A stretch of DNA of 64,000 nt from Synechococcus sp. CB0101 (GCF_000179235.2 NZ_CP039373.1:62032-126031), one strand, 5' to 3'. Shown: positions 1 to 8,450, counted from the first letter of the stretch. Made by a program: numbers and translations. Notes: generated from the sequence alone by a model not told the origin.

Positions 1-1
1 T

Positions 2-190
2 ACCCCTCTGCAGGGTGTGAAGCAGGGCGGAAAAGGCATCCTGCCGCTCAGGTCTGGGCGGAGGTCTTGGCGTTGGTGGCTCCTGGGCCTGGTGATGGCC
101 GCGGCGGCGATGGCGGCCCTGGATCCAGGATCACGGTTGCCCTTCAGACCCCATGGTTCCAGCGATCGCCCTCTCGATCGGTGGCAGTGA
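2..190 (+). CDS. C-terminal fragment of an unknown protein (partial, enters from the left edge)
   Basis: This frame is open from the window edge to a TGA at 188-190. It encodes a basic stretch, then a hydrophobic segment (WWLLGLVMAAAAMAAL) and a polar Arg/Pro/Ser-rich tail. It would overlap the start of thiD by about 38 bases, which is more than usual here. A second frame is also open across the edge, so the reading frame is not certain. It could be the end of a membrane-anchored protein or non-coding sequence upstream of thiD. Confidence 0.25.
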   Translation, partial: TPLQGVKQGGKGILPLRSGRRSWRWWLLGLVMAAAAMAALDPGSRLPFRPHGSSDRPLDRWQ

Positions 191-956
191 TTCCGGCGGT
201 GGTGCCGGCATCCAGGCCGATCTGAAAACCTTTCTGGCCCTGCAGGTGCATGGCTGCAGCGCCATCACCTGCGTCACGGCGCAGAACACCTGCGGTGTGA
301 ACCGCGTGGATCCCCTGCCCCCCGAGGGCCTGACCGCCCAGATCGAGGCCGTGTTGAGCGATCTGCCGGTGGCGGCGCTGAAAACCGGGATGTTGCTCAA
401 TCGAGCACTCATCGAGGCCACGGCTGCCGCATTGCGCCCACTGGCCATTCCGCGGCTGATTGATCCGGTGATGGTGTCGCGGGCGGGTTCGGTGCTGCTG
501 GAAGCCGATGCGATTGAGGCTTACCAGCAGCAGCTCCTGCCGTTGGCGGAGCTGATCACTCCCAACATCCACGAAGCGCAGCTGCTAAGCGGGTTGCCGG
601 TGGAAAGCGCGAGCGATGTGGAGCGGGCGGCTGCAGCCCTGTTGGAGCTTGGGCCTCAAGCGGTGCTGATCAAAGGCGGCGGCATCCCGGCATTACGTGG
701 TAGCGATTACTTGCTGCAGCGCCAGGCATCCGGCCAGTGGTTGCGGCACCAGCCGGTGGCCACCACCCACAGCCACGGCAGTGGTTGCACCCTGGGGGCA
801 GCGATCACGGCGTTTCGGGCCAAGGGCTTGCCGCTGCTGGAGGCCGTCGAGCAAGCCAAGCGGTTTGTGGAGTGTGGCCTGCGCTTTGGGCTAGCCATTG
901 GGGCTGGCCAGGGTCCACTGTGTCATTGGCATCCGTTGCTTGAGTCCGATGGCTGA
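153..956 (+). CDS. thiD: Hydroxymethylpyrimidine/phosphomethylpyrimidine kinase
   Basis: Cytosolic kinase of thiamine biosynthesis that phosphorylates HMP and HMP-phosphate to HMP-PP. The 267-residue length is normal for bacterial ThiD. The N-terminus has the substrate-binding motif GGSDSGGGAGIQADLK (about residues 10-25), and PVMVSRAG follows near residue 105. The anion-hole/catalytic segment HGSGCTLGAA is near residues 208-217, with the conserved Cys. The start at 153 gives the expected short N-terminus (MVPAIALSIGGSDS). No TPP riboswitch is visible upstream. The small downstream gene overlaps its 3' end by 8 bases, suggesting co-transcription. Two TPP-dependent enzymes lie 10-14 kb away, but no direct link is implied. 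Confidence 0.93.
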   Translation: MVPAIALSIGGSDSGGGAGIQADLKTFLALQVHGCSAITCVTAQNTCGVNRVDPLPPEGLTAQIEAVLSDLPVAALKTGMLLNRALIEATAAALRPLAIPRLIDPVMVSRAGSVLLEADAIEAYQQQLLPLAELITPNIHEAQLLSGLPVESASDVERAAAALLELGPQAVLIKGGGIPALRGSDYLLQRQASGQWLRHQPVATTHSHGSGCTLGAAITAFRAKGLPLLEAVEQAKRFVECGLRFGLAIGAGQGPLCHWHPLLESDG

Positions 957-1341
957 CGCTCCTTATCTGATCGCGCTGGCCCTGCTGGAGCAGAACGGCG
1001 AGCGGGCGATGCCGCTGCAGGGCAAATCGCTGCGGGAACCGATTGCGGCGGATGGTGATCCGGGTGATGTGGGGCGAATGCAGGCGCTGGAGCTGTTAAC
1101 GCGGGTGTGGCAATGCAGCGATCAAGGGGCGCTGGCTCGCGCCGGTGGTGAACACAGCCTGCTGCTGGTGGCGGTGCCGATCGAAGCGCTGCAGGAGGCC
1201 CTCCCGGCCCTCAAAGCACGCTGGCTCAACAGCGGGGATACAGCGGCGCTGTTGCAGGAGTTGCGGAGCCTGGGCAGTGGCCTTTGGAGCCTGCAGCAAG
1301 AGCCGCGCCAGCCCCTGGCGTTCAAGCCACTTCTCGGTTGA
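949..1341 (+). CDS. Conserved hypothetical protein downstream of thiD
   Basis: A 130-residue protein beginning MADAPYLIALALLEQN, starting 8 bases before the thiD stop. It is rich in Leu, Ala and Glu, has no signal peptide or membrane segment, and looks all-helical. I do not recognise a family. The ATG at 949 is preferred over the earlier in-frame start at 898 because the latter lies deep inside thiD. It converges on the DUF1028 gene with about 20 bases of 3' overlap. Translational coupling to thiD is the only functional hint. Confidence 0.6.
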   Translation: MADAPYLIALALLEQNGERAMPLQGKSLREPIAADGDPGDVGRMQALELLTRVWQCSDQGALARAGGEHSLLLVAVPIEALQEALPALKARWLNSGDTAALLQELRSLGSGLWSLQQEPRQPLAFKPLLG

Positions 1342-1996
1342 GCATCGGTCGCTCCGCCAGCTCGTCGCGCCAGGCCTGAGCCCAGAGCAGTTGGCTGCGC
1401 TCGTAGAGCTCGGCCAGCTCCAGCACGGCGCTGTCGTGGTAGTCGATGCGCAGATCCAGCAAAGGGAAGGCCGCTTCACCGCTCACCTGCAGCGCTGCCG
1501 AGGTGGCATGGCTGGAGCGCCGGTCGCCACCGGCGGCTTCGCCGGCCTGGAGCGCGTGCATGAGACGTCGGCCGAGCTTCCAGCTCGGGTCACTGGAGAG
1601 AAACGCGTCTTCCATGGCGATCAGCACGGCTTCGCCCGCCAGCAGATTGCCCGCCACGGCCATGCCATCCCGGCTGCGATGGCCTGCCCACGCGCCGCAG
1701 TCGGCGCCGGTCCAGGCGGCGGTTTGGCCGCGGGCGTCGATCAGGTGAAACTGGCGCCGCTCCCGCTGGGGGTCGTCGCGCAAAAGGCTGGCTTTCACGT
1801 CGTCGGCGCTCAGGTTTTGTTCGAGCCGCTCCAGGCCACAGATGCCCAGATAGGGATTGGTATGGGCCTGGGTGGCCACGGCTCCAACCCCGGAGCGGAT
1901 GTGCGGCACGGTGGAGCCCACCGCTAAATGGCAGGTGGCGACGGCTACGCCGAAACGCCCGTTGTTGGGATCCCGCGCCAGGATCGAAAAGGTCAT
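1322..1996 (-). CDS. DUF1028 family protein (Ntn-hydrolase-like)
   Basis: A 224-residue cytosolic protein of the DUF1028 family, which has an Ntn-hydrolase-like fold and often sits beside peptidases or amidases. Family hallmarks are visible: MTFSILARDPNNGRFGVAVA at the N-terminus, then GVGAVATQAHTNPYLG and GNLLAGEAV. The reaction is unknown. Its ATG overlaps the stop of the upstream M20 hydrolase by 4 bases (ATGA at 1993-1996), so it is the last gene of the carbamoyltransferase/AsnB/M20 operon. A role in amide or ureide breakdown is inferred from this context only. Confidence 0.85.
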   Translation of the reverse strand: MTFSILARDPNNGRFGVAVATCHLAVGSTVPHIRSGVGAVATQAHTNPYLGICGLERLEQNLSADDVKASLLRDDPQRERRQFHLIDARGQTAAWTGADCGAWAGHRSRDGMAVAGNLLAGEAVLIAMEDAFLSSDPSWKLGRRLMHALQAGEAAGGDRRSSHATSAALQVSGEAAFPLLDLRIDYHDSAVLELAELYERSQLLWAQAWRDELAERPMLNREVA

Positions 1997-3261
1997 GGCG
2001 TTTGGCCCAAATGGAGCTCCTGATCAAGCTGCAGCAGGCTTTTGAGCAGCACGTTGGTGCCGGCTACGCATTGCTCAAGGCTGGTGAATTCAGCCGCTGA
2101 GTGGCTGAGGCCGCGGTGGCTGGGCACAAAAATCATGCCCATCGGCCAGCGCCGTCCCATCTCCTGGGCATCGTGGCTGGCCCTGCTCGGTAAGGGGCTG
2201 GCGCTGTAGCCCAGCTCGGCAGCACAACGGGCAATCGTCTGCATCACGGTGGGGTCGGCCGGGGTGGGCTTCACCTCAAATTGGGGCTCGATCACTACAC
2301 TGCAGCCGCTGCTGGCTTCGATGCGAGCGAGCTGCTGGCGCAGGTTCTGCTCGAGCTCCGCGAGAACCTCCCCGCTGAGGTCGCGCAGGTCGACGCTCAT
2401 CACCACCTCTCCCGGCACAACATTGGCGGCGTTGGGCCAAACATCCAGGCGCCCCACCGTGGCCACTGGATCGCCCGGGTGTTCGGCAGCGAGCTGCTGA
2501 ACCAGCAGCACCACTTGGGCGGCGGCAACCAGTGCATCCTGGCGTTCGCCCATCGGCGTGGTGCCGGCGTGATTGGCCTGTCCATGCACGCGAATGGTGA
2601 AGCGCCGTTGGCCCACCACTCCTTCCACCACCCCGATGGTGTGTTGGCGTTGCTCGAGCACGCCGCCCTGTTCCACGTGCAGCTCCACGAACGCGGCGAT
2701 GGCCTGATCGCTGCGGCGGGCCTGGCTCAGGTGGGCCCAGTCGCCGCCAAGGTGGGCCAGGTTCCGCTCGATCGATTCGCCGTTGCTGGTGGTGTAGTCA
2801 GCCGGATCGGCACTGGCCACACCACACATGCCTTTGCAGCCCACCATCGTGGATTCCTCGTCGGCGAACACCACAAGCTCCAGGGGGTGGCGCAGTTGGT
2901 GCTCAGCGTCGTTCAGGCAGCGCATCACCTCGAGCCCGGCGATCACGCCGAGGGCTCCGTCGTAGCGCCCACCCGTGGGCACTGTGTCGAGATGGGATCC
3001 AGTCACAAGGGCCGGCAAGGTCGCGTCCAGTCCTTCGCGGCGCGCGATCAGATTCCCCGCTGCATCCACCCGCAAGCTGAGACCAGCCTCCTGGAGCCAG
3101 TGGCCCAGCAGTTCACGCCCCCGGCGATCGTCGGGGCTGAACCCACGCCGGCACACACTGCCATCGGGCTGCGCGCCCACCTCCGCCATCGCTTCGATGG
3201 CGGCCAGCAGCCTTAACCCATTGGCTTGCAGCCGCGGAGCAACCGGAGGAGCGATGGACAA
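1993..3261 (-). CDS. M20 family amidase: N-carbamoyl-amino-acid hydrolase / allantoate amidohydrolase type
   Basis: A 422-residue dinuclear metal-dependent hydrolase of the hydantoinase/carbamoylase subfamily of M20. Metal-ligand motifs are present: GSHLDTVPTGGRYDGALGV near residues 87-105, FADEES near 131-136, ELHVEQG near 195-201, and GLSHSAAEF near the C-terminus. The dimerisation-domain motif HAGTTPM is also seen. Members release ammonia and CO2 from N-carbamoyl amino acids or allantoate, and the exact substrate cannot be read from sequence. Its stop overlaps the DUF1028 start. The neighbouring carbamoyltransferase-like gene suggests an N-carbamoyl compound as substrate (inference). Confidence 0.87.
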   Translation of the reverse strand: MSIAPPVAPRLQANGLRLLAAIEAMAEVGAQPDGSVCRRGFSPDDRRGRELLGHWLQEAGLSLRVDAAGNLIARREGLDATLPALVTGSHLDTVPTGGRYDGALGVIAGLEVMRCLNDAEHQLRHPLELVVFADEESTMVGCKGMCGVASADPADYTTSNGESIERNLAHLGGDWAHLSQARRSDQAIAAFVELHVEQGGVLEQRQHTIGVVEGVVGQRRFTIRVHGQANHAGTTPMGERQDALVAAAQVVLLVQQLAAEHPGDPVATVGRLDVWPNAANVVPGEVVMSVDLRDLSGEVLAELEQNLRQQLARIEASSGCSVVIEPQFEVKPTPADPTVMQTIARCAAELGYSASPLPSRASHDAQEMGRRWPMGMIFVPSHRGLSHSAAEFTSLEQCVAGTNVLLKSLLQLDQELHLGQTP

Positions 3262-3282
3262 TCTGTGCTGAAGAGAACAGTC

Positions 3283-5346
3283 TCAGCAGAGAATCTCCTG
3301 TTGCTGTCGATGGCCTTGTAGTGACGGCGACACTTCGGGATGCCAGCCCAGCTCGTCGGCCATCGCCCGCGCCTTGGCGGGGATGTCGCTGGCGATGAAG
3401 AGCCGATGCAGCATCTGCACCCCCAGCAGGTGGTTGATCACGGCATCCATCTGCACCCGTTCGGCATCGCTGGTGGCTGGGTCCTCGTGGCGGGCGAACA
3501 AGGCGTTGACGCCATCAGCGCTCAGGAGGCCGGCGTCAGCGATGGCCTGGTCATTGAGATAGGTCTTGGCCAGCTCTTTCATCTGCTGCCACTTCTTGGG
3601 CTCGGTATGAGCGGGTGGTGCCATGAAGGCGAATTTCTCGCGTTTGTAGAGCACCTCCGGCAGCAGGCCGGCCATCGCTTCGCGCAGCACGTATTTCTCG
3701 GTTTTGCCTTTGATGCGCAGCTCTGGCGGTACTTGCACGGCCACTTCCGCGAGATGGTGATCGAGGAAAGCCGGCCGCGCTTCCATCGAATGGGCCATGT
3801 CGACCCGATCGCCACCCCAGGTCAGGATCTGCCCTTCGAGCATGGTTTTGATCCACACGTATTGGGCGCGATCAAGGGCGTGACGCCCCTCCAGTTGCTC
3901 GGGGTTGAGTTGCTCGGCGATGGCTTGGCCGGGGGAATAGCCCTCCAGGGCCGTGCGATGGGCTTCCGCCAGCAGTGCCGGTACAAGAGGGGCACAGGCC
4001 AGCCAGGGTTGGAGGCAGCTGGGGGTGAAACCCACCACGGCCGTGAGGTGGGGATCCTCGATCTGTTCGGCCGCCAGCATCGCGCCCTGCACCAGGGCAT
4101 TGGATTGATCCAGCAGCTGCTGGCAGGCGCGGCGCTCCTCCTCGGGGAGATCGTTGAGGCCATGCAGATACATATCGCGCCGGAAGGCGGGGTAGCCGCC
4201 GAAGAGCTCATCGGAGCCTTCACCGGTCATCACAACCTTGTAATCCACGTCGTTGACGTGGCGGCTCATCAGAAACTTCGCCACCGCCAGGGTGTTGTAG
4301 ATCGTGCGCTCGGTATGCCAGATGGTGCGTTCCATCCAGCCATAGAGCTGCTCGCCCGACAGGCGCAGCACATCCTGCTCAGCCCCCGTGGCGTCGGCCA
4401 TCTCGCGGGCGATCGGTGTTTCGTCGTAGCGCGCATCATCGAAGCCGATGGTGAAAGCCTTCACCGGGCTCTGGCTCACCGCCGCAGCTAGGCCCAGGAT
4501 GGAACAGCTGTCGATCCCGCCGGAGAGATAACAGCCCACCGGCACATCAGCCACCATGCGCAACTCCACAGCCTCCAGCAAGGCGGCGCGGATCGCCTCG
4601 ATGTGGTGCTGTTCACCCAGGCTGCGGTCGCGTTCACCGTCACGCGGGAAGTTGAGGTCCCAGTAACACTGTTCCGACACTTGCAGGGCTCCATCGCGCC
4701 GCTGCACCTTCAGCACGTGGCCGGGCTTCACCTGGTGGATTCCGGCGAAGGCGGTGCTGCCGGGCACCATCGTTTGCATCAGCTGATGGAACAACCCTTC
4801 GGAGGTGAAGCGCCGCTCCACGGACGGATGGGCGAACAGCACCTTGAGCTCTGAGCCGAACACCAACCCTTCGGGGGTGAGGCACCAGTACTGGGGCTTG
4901 ATCCCGAAGCGATCGCGCACCAGATAGAGGCAGTCGTCGCCGCGGTCGTAGAGGGCGAAGGCGAATTCACCGCGCAGCTGCGGCAGCGTGCGCTCCAGCC
5001 CCTGCTGTTGGTAAAGGCGCAGCAGGATCTCGGAATCGCTCTTGCTGCTGAAGCGCACACCCCGGGCGGTGAGATCGGCGCGGATGCGTTGGAAGTCGTA
5101 GAACTCGCCGTTATGGGCCATCAGCAGCTGGCCATCGCTGCTGCTGAAGGGTTGGCGGGCGCGGGTTTCGTTCAGGTCGATGATCGAGAGGCGGGCATGG
5201 CAGAAGCCCACGCCGGCGTCCTCGAACTGCCGGATTCCGAATCCGTCTGGGCCGCGATGCACTTGGATCGCCGCCATGTTCACCAGCAGCTGGGGATCCA
5301 CCGCTTGCTGGGGTGTGTTGTGAAAGATTCCGCCGATGCCGCACAT
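3283..5346 (-). CDS. asnB: Asparagine synthase (glutamine-hydrolysing), class II amidotransferase
   Basis: A 687-residue two-domain enzyme. The N-terminal glutaminase begins MCGIGGIF with the nucleophilic Cys2 exposed after Met removal, and RHARLSIID- and HNGEFYD-type motifs follow. The synthetase domain has the PP-loop SGGIDS near residues 275-280. It is longer than E. coli AsnB (about 554 residues) and resembles the longer AsnB-like amidotransferases, some of which amidate small molecules other than aspartate. It sits 3 bases after the carbamoyltransferase-like gene and 21 bases before the M20 hydrolase, so it is in the middle of the operon. Plain asparagine synthesis and a specialised amide-forming role are both possible. 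Confidence 0.88.
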   Translation of the reverse strand: MCGIGGIFHNTPQQAVDPQLLVNMAAIQVHRGPDGFGIRQFEDAGVGFCHARLSIIDLNETRARQPFSSSDGQLLMAHNGEFYDFQRIRADLTARGVRFSSKSDSEILLRLYQQQGLERTLPQLRGEFAFALYDRGDDCLYLVRDRFGIKPQYWCLTPEGLVFGSELKVLFAHPSVERRFTSEGLFHQLMQTMVPGSTAFAGIHQVKPGHVLKVQRRDGALQVSEQCYWDLNFPRDGERDRSLGEQHHIEAIRAALLEAVELRMVADVPVGCYLSGGIDSCSILGLAAAVSQSPVKAFTIGFDDARYDETPIAREMADATGAEQDVLRLSGEQLYGWMERTIWHTERTIYNTLAVAKFLMSRHVNDVDYKVVMTGEGSDELFGGYPAFRRDMYLHGLNDLPEEERRACQQLLDQSNALVQGAMLAAEQIEDPHLTAVVGFTPSCLQPWLACAPLVPALLAEAHRTALEGYSPGQAIAEQLNPEQLEGRHALDRAQYVWIKTMLEGQILTWGGDRVDMAHSMEARPAFLDHHLAEVAVQVPPELRIKGKTEKYVLREAMAGLLPEVLYKREKFAFMAPPAHTEPKKWQQMKELAKTYLNDQAIADAGLLSADGVNALFARHEDPATSDAERVQMDAVINHLLGVQMLHRLFIASDIPAKARAMADELGWHPEVSPSLQGHRQQQEILC

Positions 5347-5349
5347 GGT

Positions 5350-6480
5350 TCAGATCACATCCATCACACGGTCGGTGCGGTCGACCAGGCAGGTGAGCAG
5401 GGCCATGCGCAGAAACACCGCGCCGCGGGCCTGGCTGAAATACCAGTTGTGCGGTGTGTCGTCCATGCAGGTGCTCAATTCGGGGCCGCGAGCCAGGGGG
5501 TGGAGCACGATGGCGTCGCTCTTGTAGGGGAGATCGCGGGTGAGGCGGAAGTTGCTGCCATGCACCTCGTAGCTATCGCCAACCCAGGCAATGGCATTGA
5601 TGTAAATCACATCCAGCTCCGGGATCTCGCGGTGCAGATTGGTGCTGAGTCGAATGTTCAGTCCCGCGTCTTGGAGCTCCTCGAGCTGCCCTGGATCGAA
5701 GAGTTGATCCGATGCGTGGGTGTTGGGGTCGTGAATGATGACGATTTCTTCCACGATTTGCGGGAATTTCGCCAGGATGTGCAGCAGCGATCGCACGGTG
5801 CGCATGCGATTCGGGATGCCAACAATGCCGATTCGAACCCGTTCTGAAGGGGCAACGCTGGTGTTGGCCAGGCTGGGTCTCCACTTGAACAAGGTGAACA
5901 GGTCGGCCATGGCCTGCGTGGGATGTTGATCGATCCCGTTGCCGGCATTGATGATCGGGATGCGCAGAGATTCGGTCATCTGGTAGACCGCTTCTGCGTG
6001 GTTGTCGCGCAGGACAACGCAGTCGCCGTAGTTGTTGAACATATGGGCGACGTCGGTGAGGGATTCACCCTTGGCGATGCCGGTGCTGCTGCGGTCGGTG
6101 ATGTTGATCGAGTCACCGCCGAGGCGGTGCCAGGCGCTATCGAAGGAGAGGCGTGTGCGGGTGCTGGGTTCGTAGAAGGCGTTGATCAGGATTTTTCCCT
6201 TGAGCGGCGAATTATGTGTGATGTAGCGATTGGGATTGCTCTCGAATTTGGCCGCCAGCCGGAACAGCTGAAGCAGGGTTTCGGCGCGGAACGGACGGAT
6301 CGACACCACGTGTTGATCCCGGAGGTCGAGCAAGGCTTCGCCGTCTTCCTGGATGTTGCTCAGCAGTGCCTGGGGTTGGGTGGCGCCGTAGATGTCGGGC
6401 CCAAGCGGTTGAAACCGTAGTGATGCAGCGGTGTCAGAGCGCTTTTCGGGCGAAAGTAAAGCCATGTCAACTTGAGGCAA
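5350..6480 (-). CDS. Aspartate/ornithine carbamoyltransferase-family protein, probably not PyrB
   Basis: A 376-residue transcarbamylase homologue. The carbamoyl-phosphate site motif EPSTRTRLSF is near residue 105, an STGIAKGESL loop corresponds to the ATCase 80s loop, and QHPTQA is near residue 185. The usual HPLPR motif appears as HPLARG near residue 328. An N-terminal extension of about 60-70 residues precedes the core. The altered motif, the extension and the operon with AsnB, an M20 carbamoylase and DUF1028 argue for a substrate other than in pyrimidine synthesis. It is the first gene after a 189-base gap containing two GTN10AC boxes, so it likely opens the transcript. Confidence 0.8.
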   Translation of the reverse strand: MPQVDMALLSPEKRSDTAASLRFQPLGPDIYGATQPQALLSNIQEDGEALLDLRDQHVVSIRPFRAETLLQLFRLAAKFESNPNRYITHNSPLKGKILINAFYEPSTRTRLSFDSAWHRLGGDSINITDRSSTGIAKGESLTDVAHMFNNYGDCVVLRDNHAEAVYQMTESLRIPIINAGNGIDQHPTQAMADLFTLFKWRPSLANTSVAPSERVRIGIVGIPNRMRTVRSLLHILAKFPQIVEEIVIIHDPNTHASDQLFDPGQLEELQDAGLNIRLSTNLHREIPELDVIYINAIAWVGDSYEVHGSNFRLTRDLPYKSDAIVLHPLARGPELSTCMDDTPHNWYFSQARGAVFLRMALLTCLVDRTDRVMDVI

Positions 6481-6669
6481 TAACGAGGCCGCTGAAACCT
6501 TGCGTGCCGTGAACGTGCAATATCCACACCCTGCACGACCGAGAGTCCGCTTTTCGCGGATCGCCGGTGAATCTTCAAACTACGCGCCAATTGGTAGCGG
6601 TTGATGCATAAAAGCGGTGAATCGCTTTACGATCAGACCCTTCAGGGTGTGAATTGCTTTACAGCTTTT
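6481..6669 (-). promoter_or_regulatory. Upstream region of the carbamoyltransferase operon with two NtcA-like boxes
   Basis: The gap contains a near-perfect direct repeat of 14 bases. Read on the minus strand the copies are GTAAAGCAATTCAC (6662-6649) and GTAAAGCGATTCAC (6630-6617), identical at 13 of 14 positions and spaced 32 bases apart. Each fits the GTN10AC core of cyanobacterial NtcA sites (full consensus GTAN8TAC), with CAC in place of TAC. The second copy also sits in an AAAGCG/CGCTTT inverted repeat (6611-6628). Tandem sites in front of a nitrogen operon suggest nitrogen control, which is inference. No clear -10 element was fixed. Confidence 0.5.
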
Positions 6670-6834
6670 TCACCACACGTTGTTCGATCGCCATTCGCGC
6701 CACCAGATCACCAGGAGCGCCAGAACGGCAAAGGCCAGGCCCGCCAGGCTGCCGAAAACCACTAGGCGAAGCAGGTTGAGGCTGGCTATCCAGGTGCTGT
6801 TCGCGAGGAGCGCTGAGGCCAGGGTTGGGTGCAT
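6670..6834 (-). CDS. Small single-pass membrane protein following the symporter
   Basis: A 54-residue protein beginning MHPTLASALLANST, with one long hydrophobic segment (LVVFGSLAGLAFAVLALLVIWW) and a short basic/polar tail WREWRSNNVW. The ATG at 6834 lies 5 bases after the symporter stop, so it is very likely translated from the same message. No family was recognised. Small accessory subunits of SSS-type symporters exist, and position plus topology suggest such a role. Confidence 0.6.
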   Translation of the reverse strand: MHPTLASALLANSTWIASLNLLRLVVFGSLAGLAFAVLALLVIWWREWRSNNVW

Positions 6835-6838
6835 TCGA

Positions 6839-8269
6839 TTACTCCCCGCGCAGGATGTGCCATTGGAATTGTTCCGGCCGAAGGCTCGTGCCAACGGCCA
6901 TCACCACGGCTGAGACCGCAGCGGAGATCAGGGCCGCGCAATAGGGCGCGATCTGCACATAGGCCGTGAGCCCAGCAGCGCTTCCAGCCACCATGGCTGC
7001 GATGGCGGCCTGGCGGTTGGCTTGCGGCCAATAGAGGCCATAGGCCACCGGCCAGATCGTGGAGGCCACGAGTGCGCCGGTGAAGAACAGCACCGATGCC
7101 AGTGAATCCAGCCTGGGCCAGGACAGGGCCAGGGTGATCAGGCCCAGCAGGACCACCACGAGCTTGGTGGCCTGGCGCAGCTGCGCATCGCTCAACTGGG
7201 GATTGAGCAGCTTGAAGATCACATCCTCAGCCACCAGATCGGCTGTGGAAGCCAGCAGAGAGTCGAGGGTGGAGGTGAGTGAGGCGAACACCACCACAAA
7301 CACCAGCGCTGATCCCCCGGCGCCGAGCAGTTGCGAGGCCATCACCGGGAACACCATGTTCACCTGGGGCAGCTCGAGGTTGTCCGCCAGGGCCACCAGG
7401 CCGATGGAACCCGTCACCACGGGCACGGTCATCCAGGCCAGCCCGCCCAGGATGAAGGAGTTGAACACCACAGAGGTGCGGCTGGAGAACACTCGCGACC
7501 ACCAGATGTTGTTGTGAAACACCTCTCCCATGGAGAAGAGTGCAGAGTTCCAGGCGATCAGCAGGCCCGCTGGGAGGAGCAGATTCAGCCGATCTGGGTG
7601 GCTTGCTGCCAGGTTGCTGTGCACTTGCTCCAGTGGAAAGCGCTGGAAGGCCAGCACCGCCACCACCACCAGCAAGCCCATGATCAGCAGCGACTGAATG
7701 AAATCGGTGCCCACCACCGCGCGCATGCCGCCGTACAGCGTGTAGATGGTCGAGACGCCAATCACAACCACCATGCCGAGTCGGTAATCAAAACCCGATA
7801 GGGCTTCCAGCAGGATGCCTGCACCCATGGCTTGTGTGATCAAGAACCCCAGGGTGTAGATCGCTGTGATCACCATGAACACCCACCAGGCAGCGCGCCC
7901 GTAGCGCAGCCGGATGAAGTCGCCGCTGGTACGGCCCCGGGGCATCAACTGTTTGATGCGAATCGCCAATGGCGCAAACAGGATTAAGCCCAACCCGGCC
8001 AGGGCATAGCTGAACATGCCCCAGAGCCCATTGCGGTAGCCGAATTCCGGTGCCAACAAGGTGGTGTTGCCCGTCACCCAGGAGGCCATCAAGGTGGCGG
8101 TACTCAGGGCCAGGCCGATATTGCGGCCCGCCAGCATGTAGTCGTCAGCATCGCCCTGACCCCGGCGACCCCAGGACACACCCAGGGCGATCCAGAGCAC
8201 GGCGAAGATCACCACCAAGGCCCAGGCGATACCAGGCGAGAGCAGCGGTGTGGCAGCGAGGAGTGTCAC
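6839..8269 (-). CDS. Sodium:solute symporter (SSS family)
   Basis: A 476-residue inner-membrane transporter with about 13 hydrophobic segments. SSS-family features are visible: GRNIGLALSTATLMASWVTG in the first third, GLWGMFSYALAG, GGMRAVVGTDFIQSLLI (about residues 185-201), and a typical FASLTSTLDSLLASTADLVAEDV segment near residue 330. The family takes up urea, amino acids, pantothenate, purine-derived ureides and similar solutes with Na+, and the substrate is not readable here. The start is GTG at 8269. Tiny membrane-protein genes flank it closely on both sides. Its neighbours suggest a nitrogenous substrate for the downstream amidase genes (inference). Confidence 0.85.
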   Translation of the reverse strand: MTLLAATPLLSPGIAWALVVIFAVLWIALGVSWGRRGQGDADDYMLAGRNIGLALSTATLMASWVTGNTTLLAPEFGYRNGLWGMFSYALAGLGLILFAPLAIRIKQLMPRGRTSGDFIRLRYGRAAWWVFMVITAIYTLGFLITQAMGAGILLEALSGFDYRLGMVVVIGVSTIYTLYGGMRAVVGTDFIQSLLIMGLLVVVAVLAFQRFPLEQVHSNLAASHPDRLNLLLPAGLLIAWNSALFSMGEVFHNNIWWSRVFSSRTSVVFNSFILGGLAWMTVPVVTGSIGLVALADNLELPQVNMVFPVMASQLLGAGGSALVFVVVFASLTSTLDSLLASTADLVAEDVIFKLLNPQLSDAQLRQATKLVVVLLGLITLALSWPRLDSLASVLFFTGALVASTIWPVAYGLYWPQANRQAAIAAMVAGSAAGLTAYVQIAPYCAALISAAVSAVVMAVGTSLRPEQFQWHILRGE

Positions 8270-8272
8270 GGC

Positions 8273-8398
8273 TCAGTCCTCCCCCCAGGGATTGCGCCCA
8301 CGCCAGGACCAATGGCCCCGGAGGATCATTCCGGCCGTGGCGGCTGTGACGACGGCGCCGACGCTAAAGATCAGCAGTGCTTGTTGAAACTCATCCAC
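8273..8398 (-). CDS. Very small membrane protein preceding the symporter
   Basis: A 41-residue frame from a GTG at 8398, ending 3 bases before the symporter GTG. It starts VDEFQQALLIFSVGAVVTAATAG, continues as one hydrophobic helix and ends in a Trp/Arg-rich polar tail (HWSWRGRNPWGED). An in-frame stop lies just upstream, so GTG is the only reasonable start. Position and topology match a small symporter-associated subunit. No homology can be claimed. Confidence 0.5.
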   Translation of the reverse strand: MDEFQQALLIFSVGAVVTAATAGMILRGHWSWRGRNPWGED

Positions 8399-8407
8399 AG
8401 GCTGTGG

Positions 8408-8450
8408 TTTGTTTGCAACACACTAGGGGCGTTGTTGTTGCGAAAACAAA
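8408..8450. promoter_or_regulatory. Inverted repeat upstream of the symporter genes
   Basis: TTTGTTTGCAACA (8408-8420) faces TGTTGCGAAAACAAA (8436-8450) across 15 bases. The arms are complementary except for a two-base insertion in the right arm. It lies just upstream of the GTG of the small protein that opens the symporter unit, where an operator would be expected. It is not followed by a T-run, so a terminator is less likely. Confidence 0.4.

Noticed and set aside
1-152. Possible TPP riboswitch before thiD
   Set aside because: The conserved THI-box elements (CUGAGA and the later GAUNNUGCC-type segments) are not found.
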